A DNA stretch of 55,575 nucleotides, from positions 1 to 55,575 of the forward strand of contig CACAFC010000006.1 of NCBI GenBank assembly GCA_902531765.1. The letters run 5' to 3'. The notes below the pieces were generated by a model. That model saw nothing but the letters and a program-made list of their open reading frames with translations, was not told the origin of the DNA and made no database searches. This document shows positions 1 through 8,496 of the stretch, piece by piece. The translations under genes were made by a program, and so were the position numbers. The DNA is from an uncultured Pelagibacteraceae bacterium. Its GTDB lineage: Bacteria; Pseudomonadota; Alphaproteobacteria; Pelagibacterales; Pelagibacteraceae. Each line of letters begins with the position of its first letter. The first letter of the stretch is position 1.

Positions 1-611
1 TTAAAAAAGGTGCTGTTTATATTGATAACACAACTGCCTCTGCAACAATTGCAAGAGAAATACATGCTTATGCAAAAAAAAATGGATTTGGTGCATTAGA
101 TGCACCAGTATCAGGAGGACAAGCTGGTGCAGAAAATGGAGCACTAACAGTTATGATCGGTGGTGATCAGGCAGATTTTGATAAAGCAAAAGATAAGATT
201 GATTGTTACAGTAAAAAAATGAAATTACTTGGTGGTCCTGGCAATGGACAGCTAGCTAAAATGGTTAATCAAATTTGTATTGCAGGTTTAGTTCAAGGCT
301 TATCTGAGGCTATTAATTTTGGAATGAAGGCTGGATTGAACATGGAAGATGTCATTGAAGTTATTTCAAAAGGTGCTGCTCAATCTTGGCAAATGGAGAA
401 TAGATATAAAACAATGATTGATGACAAATTTGATTTTGGTTTTGCAGTGGATTGGATGAGAAAAGATTTAAAAATTGCGATGGATGAAGCTAAAAATAAT
501 GGCTCATTATTACCTGTCACTGAACTCGTTGATAAATATTATGGTGAAGTGCAAGGCATGGGTGGTAATCGTTGGGATACTTCAAGCTTAATAAAAAGAT
601 TTAGAAAGTAA
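1..611 (+). CDS. 3-hydroxyisobutyrate dehydrogenase-family NAD(P) oxidoreductase, 5' end cut by the window
   Basis: The reading frame is open from base 3, so the gene begins before the window; the ATG at 153 is internal. The visible part has the family's substrate-binding stretch (DAPVSGGQAGAENGA, nt 99-143) and the catalytic-lysine region (NGQLAKMVNQ, nt 240-269), followed by the all-helical C-terminal dimerisation domain. The N-terminal Rossmann GxGxMG motif is missing because of the window edge. Members reduce or oxidise small beta-hydroxyacids such as 3-hydroxyisobutyrate, tartronate semialdehyde or glyoxylate/succinic semialdehyde; the exact substrate cannot be read from this fragment. 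The next gene starts 3 bp downstream, so the two are probably co-transcribed. Confidence 0.85.
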   Translation, partial: KKGAVYIDNTTASATIAREIHAYAKKNGFGALDAPVSGGQAGAENGALTVMIGGDQADFDKAKDKIDCYSKKMKLLGGPGNGQLAKMVNQICIAGLVQGLSEAINFGMKAGLNMEDVIEVISKGAAQSWQMENRYKTMIDDKFDFGFAVDWMRKDLKIAMDEAKNNGSLLPVTELVDKYYGEVQGMGGNRWDTSSLIKRFRK

Positions 612-614
612 AGT

Positions 615-1214
615 ATGCAGCCAGCATACTATGAAGATTTTGGGGAAATTCAAAATAAGTATTGGTCTATGTTAGATGATGCTGTGACTAATAGAGGCTC
701 ACCATTTAGAATTCCAGTTTTTATTTGTGCTCATCAAAACGAAGTTGATGGCAGAATTGTTGTGTTAAGAAAATCAGATAGAGAGAATAATTTATTACAG
801 TTTCATACCGATCTTAGATCGCCAAAAGTAGATATTCTTAAGAAAAACAAAAATGCTTCTTTAGTCTTTTATGATAAAGAAGAAAAGATACAATTAAGAG
901 TTAAAGTTGAGTGTGAAGTAAATAATCAAAATTCTACCACTGAGGAATCTTGGAAAAAAACTCAACATATTAGTAGAAGATGTTATTTAACAGATAGCCC
1001 TCCTGGAACATCCTCAGAAAATCCAACTTCTGGAATGATATCAAAATTAGAAGATTTTGATTACACTATGGAACAAAGTGAAGAAGGATATAAAAACTTC
1101 ACTGTTATTAAATGTATGATTAAATCTATTGAGTGGCTATATCTTGCTGCTAAAGGTCACCGAAGAGCAAAGTTTGATTTGGAAAAAAAAGAAGAAAGCT
1201 GGTTAGTTCCTTAA
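615..1214 (+). CDS. Pyridoxamine 5'-phosphate oxidase-like FMN-binding protein (Alr4036-like)
   Basis: A 199-residue protein with the split-barrel pattern of the PNPOx superfamily: the strand FHTDLRSPKVDIL (about 68-80) followed by ASLVFYD and LRVKVECEV, and a C-terminal segment IEWLYLAAKGHRRAKFD typical of the Alr4036-type branch, where the WL..AA..HRRA signature replaces the PdxH C-terminus. It probably binds FMN (or a deazaflavin) in the cytoplasm; the substrate is unknown and true PdxH activity is doubtful because the PdxH substrate motifs are not seen. It begins 3 bp after the dehydrogenase stop, suggesting one transcript. No strong ribosome site is visible, consistent with translational coupling. 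Confidence 0.75.
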   Translation: MQPAYYEDFGEIQNKYWSMLDDAVTNRGSPFRIPVFICAHQNEVDGRIVVLRKSDRENNLLQFHTDLRSPKVDILKKNKNASLVFYDKEEKIQLRVKVECEVNNQNSTTEESWKKTQHISRRCYLTDSPPGTSSENPTSGMISKLEDFDYTMEQSEEGYKNFTVIKCMIKSIEWLYLAAKGHRRAKFDLEKKEESWLVP

Positions 1215-1419
1215 AAAATAAGTAGTTTAACTGATTACAAAACTTAAAAAATAACTTCCCATAATTAATGAAATAAATATGAGCAAATTTAAAATCATTA
1301 GTTCGTATTTAAAAATTCACAAATTTTTTTAAAGATTTAATTATTTTCTTAATCATTAGAATATAAAATTATCTAAATAAGAAAGTTTAAATTAATTTAA
1401 AAGAAATATTAAGTTATTG

Positions 1420-1932
1420 TTAAAAAATTGATTTAGAATATCTTTTCCAATTATCTTGGTAGTGTTTTGTGTTTTCAATAATAGCATTTTTTTCATCTTC
1501 AGTAATTTCTCTTATAACTTTTCCTGGTGAGCCAATAACTAAGGAGTTGTCTGGAATTTCTTTATTTTCTGTAATCAATGCTTTTGCGCCGACTAAACAG
1601 TTTTTTCCAATTTTTGCGTTATTTAAAATCACTGCCCCTATTCCAATTAAACTATTATCTCCTATCGTACATCCATGAAGCATAACCATATGTCCAACGG
1701 TAACATTTTTTCCAACCTTTAAAGGATAACCAGGATCTGTATGTAAAACACTTCCATCTTGAATATTGGAGCCTTCACCAATATGAATATTTTCTACATC
1801 GCCTCTTAAGGTTGCATTAAACCAAATACTAGAATTTTTTTCTAAGGTAACATCACCTATTATAGTTGCATTAGGTGCTACCCAATTTTCGCCAGAGTTT
1901 TTTGGTTTTTTATCTTTTAAATCGTAAAACAT
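1420..1932 (-). CDS. Gamma-carbonic-anhydrase-family hexapeptide-repeat protein
   Basis: A 170-residue protein made of left-handed beta-helix hexapeptide repeats (for example IIGDVTLEKNSSIWFNATLRGD, here abbreviated; IGEGSNIQDGSVLHTD; VGHMVMLHGCTIG). The metal-ligand histidines of gamma carbonic anhydrases are in place: H64 in VLHTD, H81 in VGHMV and H86 in LHGC. This is the YrdA/PaaY/CaiE branch, which often has weak or untested carbonic anhydrase activity and forms trimers. A single gene facing the thioredoxin-like gene at 1953 across a 20 bp divergent spacer. Downstream (1215-1419) is a 205 bp AT-rich spacer in which I see no gene or clear hairpin. Confidence 0.85.
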   Translation of the reverse strand: MFYDLKDKKPKNSGENWVAPNATIIGDVTLEKNSSIWFNATLRGDVENIHIGEGSNIQDGSVLHTDPGYPLKVGKNVTVGHMVMLHGCTIGDNSLIGIGAVILNNAKIGKNCLVGAKALITENKEIPDNSLVIGSPGKVIREITEDEKNAIIENTKHYQDNWKRYSKSIF

Positions 1933-1952
1933 AATTTATATATTATTACATT

Positions 1953-2507
1953 ATGCCTATACAAACTCCAATATGTGATTTTGGTCAAAAAGCTCATGAC
2001 TTTAAGCTTAAATCAACAGACGGTAAAATTCTCTCACTAGCAGATGTCAAAGGTGAAAAAGGAACACTAATTATGTTTATCTGCAATCATTGTCCATATG
2101 TTAAAGCGGTTACAAAAGATATTGTTGAAGATTGTAAAAAATTGAAAGACATCGGTATCAATTCAGTAGCCATTTGTGCCAATGATGCAGAAAATTATCC
2201 TGAAGATTCTTTTGATAATATGATTGAGTTTTCAAAAAAAAATCAATTTGGTTTCCCTTATTTAGTTGATGAAACGCAAGAAGTAGCAAAAACTTATGAT
2301 GCAGTATGTACTCCAGATTTTTTTGGATACAATAAAGATTTAGAGCTTCAATATAGAGGAAGATTAAGAGAACTAAAAAAGTTAATTCCAGTTAGAGATG
2401 GCGATAGTGATCTTTTCAATGCTATGACACAAATTGCTGAAACTAATAAGGGACCTGAGAACCAAATTCCTAGTGCTGGATGTGGTATTAAGTGGAAAAC
2501 TAATTAA
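1953..2507 (+). CDS. Thioredoxin-like / AhpC-TSA-type protein
   Basis: A 184-residue protein with a thioredoxin fold: an early FxLKSTDGKxxSLAD stretch (about 15-30) and the sequence TLIMFICNHCPYVKAV (about 38-53), where C44NHC47 takes the place of the CxxC motif, followed by VAICAND and a cis-proline region CTPDFFGY. This organisation is typical of the peroxiredoxin-like 'thioredoxin family protein' of about 180-200 residues, not of a small thioredoxin. There is no signal peptide, so it is cytoplasmic. It overlaps the next gene by one base (TAATG), so it is coupled to the glycosyltransferase. Its redox partner is not known. Confidence 0.8.
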   Translation: MPIQTPICDFGQKAHDFKLKSTDGKILSLADVKGEKGTLIMFICNHCPYVKAVTKDIVEDCKKLKDIGINSVAICANDAENYPEDSFDNMIEFSKKNQFGFPYLVDETQEVAKTYDAVCTPDFFGYNKDLELQYRGRLRELKKLIPVRDGDSDLFNAMTQIAETNKGPENQIPSAGCGIKWKTN

Positions 2508-3589
2508 TGTATATTATCGTTACCAGAACTTTTCCACCTGAATTGGGTGGAATGCAAAGTTTGATGTGGGGTTTATCTCGTGAGATGTCAAAAAATTTCA
2601 TGATTAAAGTTTTTGCAGATTATCACGAAAATCACAAAAATTTTGATGAACAAGCAAGTTTTTCAATTGAAAGAGTTGGTGGAATAAAATTTTTAAGAAA
2701 AATAAGAAAAGCTCAATTAATAAATGAATTTTTAAAAGAAAATAAAGTTGAGGGGATTATTGCTGATCACTGGAAAAGTTTAGAACTAATTAAAACTGAT
2801 AAAAAAAAGTATTGTTTAATTCATGGTAAGGAAATCAACCATCCTGTAGGAAGTTCATTAAATAAAAGAGTTATAAAAGTTCTTAATAATGTAGAGAAAG
2901 TAATTGCGAATTCTGAATACACAAAAAATTTAGCAATAAATAATGGTGTAGACCAAGACAGAGTTATGGTCATAAACCCTGGAGCTGATCCAGTTCAGGA
3001 ATTAAATAAAAAATCTCTTGAGAAAGTTGAAAGTCTATTAAAAGTAAAAACACCGAGACTAATTACTGTTTCTAGATTTGATAAAAGAAAAAATCATGAA
3101 AAAGTAATTATGGCATTAAGAAATTTAAAACAACTATACCCTGATATTGTTTATATTTGCATTGGTTATGGTGATGAGGAAGGGAATATAAAAAAATTAG
3201 TTGAAGAATTAAATCTAACTTCACAAGTAATGTTTTTTAAAGATATAAGTTCAGATTTAAAAAATGCCTTAATGGCTAAATCGAATATCTTTGTCATGCC
3301 ATCTATTATACACAAAACTTCTGTTGAAGGTTTTGGGATAGCTTATGTAGAAGCTGCACAATATGGAATTCCCTCACTAGGAGGAAAAGATGGTGGTGCA
3401 TCAGATGCTATTGACCACGATAAAACTGGATTAATTTGTGATGGGAACAATCTAGATGAGATTTATTCATCATTAAATTCAATGATTGAAAATAAAAAAT
3501 ATATTGAATTTGGAAAAAATGCCAAAGAATATGTTTCAAAATTTCAATGGGATAAAACCTTTGAAGAATACAAAAAAATTCTTAATTAA
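2507..3589 (+). CDS. Glycosyltransferase family 4
   Basis: A 360-residue GT-B fold enzyme. The N-terminal half carries PPELGGMQSLMWGLS (about 9-23), the usual acceptor-domain start of GT4 enzymes, and IANSEYTK. The C-terminal half has VSRFDKRKNHEKVI, the central lysine motif, and the retaining-enzyme signature around EGFGIAYVEAAQYGIPSLGG with the catalytic Glu pair. It transfers a sugar from a nucleotide-sugar in lipopolysaccharide or similar surface glycan synthesis at the cytoplasmic membrane; donor and acceptor cannot be read. Its 3' end overlaps the convergent GT9 gene by 4 bp. Confidence 0.88.
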   Translation: MYIIVTRTFPPELGGMQSLMWGLSREMSKNFMIKVFADYHENHKNFDEQASFSIERVGGIKFLRKIRKAQLINEFLKENKVEGIIADHWKSLELIKTDKKKYCLIHGKEINHPVGSSLNKRVIKVLNNVEKVIANSEYTKNLAINNGVDQDRVMVINPGADPVQELNKKSLEKVESLLKVKTPRLITVSRFDKRKNHEKVIMALRNLKQLYPDIVYICIGYGDEEGNIKKLVEELNLTSQVMFFKDISSDLKNALMAKSNIFVMPSIIHKTSVEGFGIAYVEAAQYGIPSLGGKDGGASDAIDHDKTGLICDGNNLDEIYSSLNSMIENKKYIEFGKNAKEYVSKFQWDKTFEEYKKILN

Positions 3590-4527
3590 TTTAAAGAATT
3601 AAGTAATCTTTCAAAAACTTTTTCTGCACTTAAATTATTCAGGTCTGTTACTTCAATTGCTTTAAAATTATCTCTTTCAATGCTGACTTTGTATGCAGTA
3701 GTATGTTTTCCAAATAAAGTTAATCCTTTAGCTCCAACATGAGCTGCAATATGGGCAGGTCCAGTATCATTAGCAATAACAAAGGTGCTTTCTTTAATTA
3801 AAGAAGTTAGTTGAGAAATATCAAGCGCTTTTCCATTATCTAATAAAACTTCAGCATTTATTTCTTTTGCATCATTTATCTCAGACGGGCCTGGAGCTAA
3901 AACAATTTTATATTCGTTACCAAATTTATCTAAAATAAGTTTTATAAGATCATTATAATAGGGCCATTTCTTAATGTGTAAGTGAGGCGAGCAAAAAGGA
4001 AATAATAAAATAAATTTATCCAATTCAAAGTTATTTTTAATTTCATTAATATCAGAACCAGCCCAGCTAAAATTAGGATTTAAAGTATGAGATGTTTTTA
4101 GTCCTGAGGTTTGTAATTGATGATTAAATCTATCTAGAACAGAGTGTTTATCAAATTCCTTTTTATCTATTACTTCTGGCAAAGTTGTAATTGAACTAGA
4201 CCAAGTTTCTTTTTTTGCTTTAGGAAAAAGAATATTTTTGTAAAAATTTGTTCTTGAAGAATTTTGAAGATCGAAAACTTTTGAAAAACTATGTTTCTTT
4301 AGTTCTCTCATTAAGAAATATAAGTATATAAGATTATATCTTGGTAACCTTTTATCTAGAATTACCTCATGAATAAATGGATTTTTTTTAAAAACTTCTA
4401 AATAAGCTTTTGTAGTTAGTAAATAAATTCGATCATTTTTATGATTTTCAGATATGTCTTGAATTGCACCACTTGCTTGAGCTATATCTCCTAATGATCC
4501 GTGTTTAATAATTAAAATATTAGACAT
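3586..4527 (-). CDS. Glycosyltransferase family 9 (ADP-heptosyltransferase-like)
   Basis: A 313-residue GT9 protein beginning with ILIIKHGSLGDI (about 4-15), the family N-terminal motif, and containing the C-terminal nucleotide-binding motif FVIANDTGPAHIAAHVG. Family members add heptose (or N-acetylglucosamine-type sugars) to the lipopolysaccharide core. The GT4 gene on the opposite strand and the DUF6165-like gene diverging 33 bp away suggest a small surface-glycan locus. Its sugar specificity is not determined by what I can see. Confidence 0.85.
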   Translation of the reverse strand: MSNILIIKHGSLGDIAQASGAIQDISENHKNDRIYLLTTKAYLEVFKKNPFIHEVILDKRLPRYNLIYLYFLMRELKKHSFSKVFDLQNSSRTNFYKNILFPKAKKETWSSSITTLPEVIDKKEFDKHSVLDRFNHQLQTSGLKTSHTLNPNFSWAGSDINEIKNNFELDKFILLFPFCSPHLHIKKWPYYNDLIKLILDKFGNEYKIVLAPGPSEINDAKEINAEVLLDNGKALDISQLTSLIKESTFVIANDTGPAHIAAHVGAKGLTLFGKHTTAYKVSIERDNFKAIEVTDLNNLSAEKVFERLLNSLN

Positions 4528-4559
4528 ATTTATAACAAGATAGCACAGTATTAAATTTT

Positions 4560-4949
4560 ATGAATAAAATTATAGTTGAAGTTTCGATAGGTGAACTTTT
4601 AGATAAAATTTCAATTTTAGAAATCAAACAAGGAAAAATTAAAGATTTGGAAAAACTAAAATTTATCAATAACGAACACTCTATTCTAAAAAATCAATTG
4701 GATAAGAATGTAAAATCTGATGATAAACTTAATGATCTTTATCAATCATTAAAAGAAATAAATTCTAAACTATGGGTTATTGAGGATGATAAAAGACAAT
4801 GTGAAAAAAATAAAGATTTTGGCGAAAAATTTATTAAACTTTCAAGAGACGTCCATTTTCTTAATGATGATCGAGCAAAAATAAAATTAGAAATTAATAA
4901 TCACACCGGTTCAGTTATAAAAGAGATAAAAGAATATACTAGTTACTAA
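4560..4949 (+). CDS. DUF6165-like small protein
   Basis: A 129-residue soluble, highly charged helical protein. I recognise the pattern VEVSIGELLDKISILEIK near the N-terminus, then LWVIEDDKRQCEK and the end block HFLNDDRAKIKLEINNHTGS, which matches my memory of DUF6165, a family of unknown function often beside lipopolysaccharide or glycosyltransferase genes in marine bacteria. Here it diverges from a GT9 gene and is 9 bp upstream of the M24-fold gene. No signal peptide or membrane segment is present. The family name is from memory and should be confirmed by a profile search. Confidence 0.7.
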   Translation: MNKIIVEVSIGELLDKISILEIKQGKIKDLEKLKFINNEHSILKNQLDKNVKSDDKLNDLYQSLKEINSKLWVIEDDKRQCEKNKDFGEKFIKLSRDVHFLNDDRAKIKLEINNHTGSVIKEIKEYTSY

Positions 4950-4958
4950 ATAATTCTA

Positions 4959-6110
4959 ATGGCGCTTCATTTTTCAAAAGAAGAGTTTTCTAGCAGAAAA
5001 AATAAAGTTTTAAATTCGATGAAAGAGCAAAACCTTGATGCTATTTTGATGTTTAGACAAGAGTCCATGTATTGGTTAACTGGATACGATACCTTTGGTT
5101 ATGTTTTTTTTCAGACATTAGTTTTAGATAAAAACGGAAATATAATACTACTCACTAGAGCTCCTGATTTAAGACAAGCTCAAAATACATCCAACATAGA
5201 AGATATTAGGATATGGGTTGATAAAGATGGATCAAATCCAACTAATGATCTTAAAACTATTTTGAATGAATTAAATCTTAAAGGAAAAAAGTTAGGAATC
5301 GAATATGAAGCTTATGGTTTAACTGGTCGTAATGCTCTTCGATTAAACAAATCTTTAGAAAATTATTGTTCTCTTGAAGATAAATCAGACTTAATAACAA
5401 AATTACGAGTAGTAAAATCTAAAGAGGAAATTGTTTATGTTAAAAAAGCTGCAGAGCTTGCGGATAAAGCTTTAGACGAAGCATGGAAATATGCAAAAGC
5501 TGGCGTTAGTGAGTCTAAAATATTAGCAGAAATGAACAGAGTTATATTTGAAGGTGGTGGAGATTATCCTGCAAATGAATTTATAATTGGTTCTGGTAAA
5601 AATGCACTGCTTTGTCGTTATCAAGCAGAAAAGCAAATTTTAAATAAACAAGATCAATTAACTATTGAATGGGCTGGTACTTATAGACATTATCATTCTG
5701 CCATGTTTAGAACTATACCAATTGGTAAAACAGATCCTAAACATCATAAAATGCATGAAGCATGTGTTGAAGCTCTTAAAAATTGTGAAAGTAAATTAAA
5801 ACCTGGGAATAAAGTTGGAGAAGTTTTTGATATTCATGCAAAAACGTTCGATGATCTTGGTTACAATAAAGCTCGAATGAACGCATGTGGTTATTCTTTA
5901 GGTACAACATTTTCGCCAAATTGGATGGATTGGCCTATGCTATACACTGGCAATCCGTATGTAATAGAACCTGGTAATGTGTTCTTCCTACATATGATCT
6001 TAATGGATTCTACCAGTAATTTAGCGATGAATCTAGGGGAAACTTATTTAGTTACTGAAAATGGTAATGAAAGATTAGGAAAACAAAAATTAGATTTAGT
6101 TGTTCTTTAG
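4959..6110 (+). CDS. M24 (creatinase/aminopeptidase P fold) hydrolase lacking the canonical metal ligands
   Basis: A 383-residue pita-bread-fold protein: a creatinase-type N-terminal domain (about 10-150, with SMYWLTGYDTFGY) and the catalytic C-terminal domain (about 155-370). In Xaa-Pro peptidases five residues D, D, H, E, E bind two metals. Here the aligned positions read E237 (IEWAG), A248 (YHSAMFRT), Y312 (GYSLG), H345 (VFFLH) and E361 (NLGETYLV), so at most two acidic ligands remain. That argues for a metal-independent or differently built active site, as in creatinase, rather than a peptidase. Relatives include ectoine hydrolase and DddP; none can be assigned. A repeat copy follows 5 bp after the stop. 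Confidence 0.82.
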   Translation: MALHFSKEEFSSRKNKVLNSMKEQNLDAILMFRQESMYWLTGYDTFGYVFFQTLVLDKNGNIILLTRAPDLRQAQNTSNIEDIRIWVDKDGSNPTNDLKTILNELNLKGKKLGIEYEAYGLTGRNALRLNKSLENYCSLEDKSDLITKLRVVKSKEEIVYVKKAAELADKALDEAWKYAKAGVSESKILAEMNRVIFEGGGDYPANEFIIGSGKNALLCRYQAEKQILNKQDQLTIEWAGTYRHYHSAMFRTIPIGKTDPKHHKMHEACVEALKNCESKLKPGNKVGEVFDIHAKTFDDLGYNKARMNACGYSLGTTFSPNWMDWPMLYTGNPYVIEPGNVFFLHMILMDSTSNLAMNLGETYLVTENGNERLGKQKLDLVVL

Positions 6111-6114
6111 CCTC

Positions 6115-6152
6115 TATGTGTCAGTCTTGTGCCGGTTTTCCTATAATATCCT
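6115..6152 (+). repeat. Dispersed repeat, copy 1 (left border of the 6-12 kb block)
   Basis: About 37 bases matching copy 3 (11979-12016) with one mismatch; the core is GTCTTGTGCCGGTTTTCC then TATAATATCCTA. It lies in the convergent gap between the M24 gene and the beta-helix gene. It contains a perfect TATAAT and an ATG-initiated 14-codon micro-frame ending in ...PIISYE. Confidence 0.8.
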
Positions 6153-6169
6153 ATGAATAAAAATTAATA

Positions 6170-7591
6170 TTATTTTAATTCTACACCCTCTAAATCAAAA
6201 CCTTCGACAATAGTTGAGGAAACAATTTTTAAAGTTCCCATTCCATCGTCTTCTTGAACAGCTTCAATACCAGTTTTATCACCATCATCATTTCCTCTAG
6301 TGAATGTACTTTGCACAAATCCTTGTACGTTGCCTGTGTCTTCTTCCTCAACAACTATTCCTATGCCTCCATTATCAATAGAGTTAATGCCTTCAAATAA
6401 TGCAATAATAGATCCACCATCATTTTCAGAGTTTTTTATTCCATCATCAGTGTTATTCATCGCGACAGTATTTTTTATTTGTAAGAACATATCGCCATTA
6501 TTTTCCTCATCGAAATCAAGACCTTCATCTAAATTTCCAACAATTCTGGATCTATCAATATTCACTACTAAATTTCCTTGGCCTGCTTCATCTATGTCAA
6601 AGCCATCATCTAAGTCTATTCCAAATTCAAATTCTTTAACAAAACCTGAAGGATATAATTCAACTTCTCTCTCAAAACATCCATCATCTGGAGAGCCTTT
6701 TATTTTATTTGGGATAGAATTTTTAGCTCTTTGATTATCCTCAAATTCTCCCTCATCTTCAGCTGGCATATATGCTTTTAATAATTTTGGATCACAATAA
6801 GCACCGTTATTTGAAAATGTACTATTAGTTACATTTGCAACAACATTTCCTTTTTGACCTTCATCTAATTCAACTCCATCAGCACCTACATATAAAAAGT
6901 TTGAGTTTAAAGCTGTAAAGTTAATGTCACCATCACCACGCTCATCAACTCTAAATCCATCTGCATCAAATTTACCATTACCAGCATCAAAAATTGTTAC
7001 ATTATCCAACACCACGTTTATAGAGGCACTAGAACCCTCTCCGGCTCCACCACTACCACTTCCACATTTGTCAGCTAAATTACAATCTGAAATATGAATT
7101 CCATGATTTGCTACACCTTCAACTCTAACATTTTTTAAATTAATATTTATCGTCCCAGTTTGGTCATCTCTTACATCAACAAAAATACCTTTTCCAGCCT
7201 TTGCATCAACATTGTACATACCATATCCAGTTCCCTTTCTTTTAATATTGAAGCTTCCAATTCCAAAAAAAGATAAATCACTTATTGATAAATCTGCACC
7301 GTTGGATATTTTTAAAATATCGACATTATTACCTTTTACAACTTGACCTGAGCCAATAATTGTTAAGGGTTGGAGACCTGTATAATCCAGAGAATTACCA
7401 ATTATGATAGTTTTATTTGTTTTTACTTTTATTGTTACTGGTTTTTTACTTTCAGATGCTTTGTTGATTGCATATCTAAATGTACCATATCCATCATCAT
7501 CAGGACTTGTAACACTTATAGTTTTAGCTTGTAAAACTGAATTAAGACTGAATAAAATGAAGAAAGTTGTGATATATATTAAATTTTTCAT
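6170..7591 (-). CDS. Secreted right-handed beta-helix protein with 27-residue acidic repeats
   Basis: A 473-residue protein with a signal peptide (about 1-22, cleavage near LQA-KT). Residues 210-263 and 328-473 consist of repeats of exactly 27 residues with the pattern DGfxxDExxxGn(i/v)... : starts at 210, 237, 328, 355, 382, 409 and 439 (the last after a 3-residue insertion), with a 64-residue insertion at 264-327 that holds C266 and C305. Asp, Glu and Gly recur at the same place in each coil, which would stack into an acidic ladder along one edge of a parallel beta-helix, a likely calcium-binding face. Earlier coils (about 100-205) are less regular. Function unknown: an adhesin, polysaccharide-active protein or surface structure is possible. 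No catalytic residues of pectate lyases were recognised. Confidence 0.75.
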   Translation of the reverse strand: MKNLIYITTFFILFSLNSVLQAKTISVTSPDDDGYGTFRYAINKASESKKPVTIKVKTNKTIIIGNSLDYTGLQPLTIIGSGQVVKGNNVDILKISNGADLSISDLSFFGIGSFNIKRKGTGYGMYNVDAKAGKGIFVDVRDDQTGTININLKNVRVEGVANHGIHISDCNLADKCGSGSGGAGEGSSASINVVLDNVTIFDAGNGKFDADGFRVDERGDGDINFTALNSNFLYVGADGVELDEGQKGNVVANVTNSTFSNNGAYCDPKLLKAYMPAEDEGEFEDNQRAKNSIPNKIKGSPDDGCFEREVELYPSGFVKEFEFGIDLDDGFDIDEAGQGNLVVNIDRSRIVGNLDEGLDFDEENNGDMFLQIKNTVAMNNTDDGIKNSENDGGSIIALFEGINSIDNGGIGIVVEEEDTGNVQGFVQSTFTRGNDDGDKTGIEAVQEDDGMGTLKIVSSTIVEGFDLEGVELK

Positions 7592-7752
7592 TAGAACTTA
7601 TATAACTATTATATTAAGGAAAAGTTTCAAAAACGTTAAAGATTTTTAAAATAATTATTCTAAGTTATTTATTACGATTCAGTTACAATCCACAATGTAA
7701 TATAGAAATTATAATAATATATCATAATTTGTAATTAGATTATAACTTATGG

Positions 7753-8493
7753 CTAATTAAGTTTTAAGACTTGATTTTTTAAATAATCTGCAATGGCATT
7801 ACTGTTCCAATATTTAAATTTTTTTGAATCTATACAGTTTCCAACTTTTAAAAAATAATTGTTATTTTTTTTATTTAATAATTCTCGTATAAATAGTATT
7901 CTTCTAAGTTGATCACTTAAAAAACCTACAGTTTGAAATAATAAAGAATTTTTACCTTTGAAATAAATAGGTATAATTTTACATTCTGTTTTTTTAATAA
8001 TGGAACCAACTAATGGTTTCCAATTTCTTTCTTTTGGTTTATCAAAAATGAACTTTGAAGTAGCAACTTCTCCTGATGGAAATAATATTAGCGAACCTCC
8101 ATCATTAATTAAATTAATTGCATTTTTTTTACTTATAATATTTTGTTTTATATCACCAGTTATTCCAGAGAATTTAATTGGCAAAAGATATTTTTCAATC
8201 AGATCAATTTGTGTAATTTCCTCATTTATCAAAATTTTATAATCTTTTCTAATTTTTGCTATTATCGCAGCAACGATTAAACCGTCCAAAAGACCGAATG
8301 GATGATTGCATACAATTATTACTGGCCCTTTACTTGGTATGTTTTCTAATGAGTTAACAGTGTATTTAATATTTAAATACTCAATTGTCTTAGCCCAAAA
8401 GTTATCAGTTCTTTTTAATTCATCATAATTTTTCTTATATAGATCTTTAATATAATCAATTTTAGAAATTTTTTTAACAAAATAACTTAACAT
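7753..8493 (-). CDS. Lysophospholipid/lyso-ornithine-lipid O-acyltransferase (PlsC-like, OlsA-like)
   Basis: A 246-residue PlsC-type acyltransferase. The catalytic box is NHPFGLLDG (about 66-74): His and Asp are separated by five residues instead of the four of the usual HX4D, a variant I associate with the subfamily paired or fused with OlsB-like acyltransferases. A second block, FPSGEVA (about 137-143), corresponds to the FPEGTR motif. It starts 3 bp after the OlsB-like gene, so the two form an operon. The likely reaction is O-acylation of lyso-ornithine lipid at the inner membrane, giving a phosphorus-free lipid; acylation of lysophosphatidate is the alternative. Confidence 0.72.
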   Translation of the reverse strand: MLSYFVKKISKIDYIKDLYKKNYDELKRTDNFWAKTIEYLNIKYTVNSLENIPSKGPVIIVCNHPFGLLDGLIVAAIIAKIRKDYKILINEEITQIDLIEKYLLPIKFSGITGDIKQNIISKKNAINLINDGGSLILFPSGEVATSKFIFDKPKERNWKPLVGSIIKKTECKIIPIYFKGKNSLLFQTVGFLSDQLRRILFIRELLNKKNNNYFLKVGNCIDSKKFKYWNSNAIADYLKNQVLKLN

Positions 8494-8496
8494 TGA

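Noticed and set aside
6300-6734. 144-codon plus-strand frame inside the beta-helix gene
   Set aside because: It is antisense to a gene with a signal peptide and repeat structure; its composition (Ser/Pro-rich) is what the complement of Asp/Gly repeats gives.
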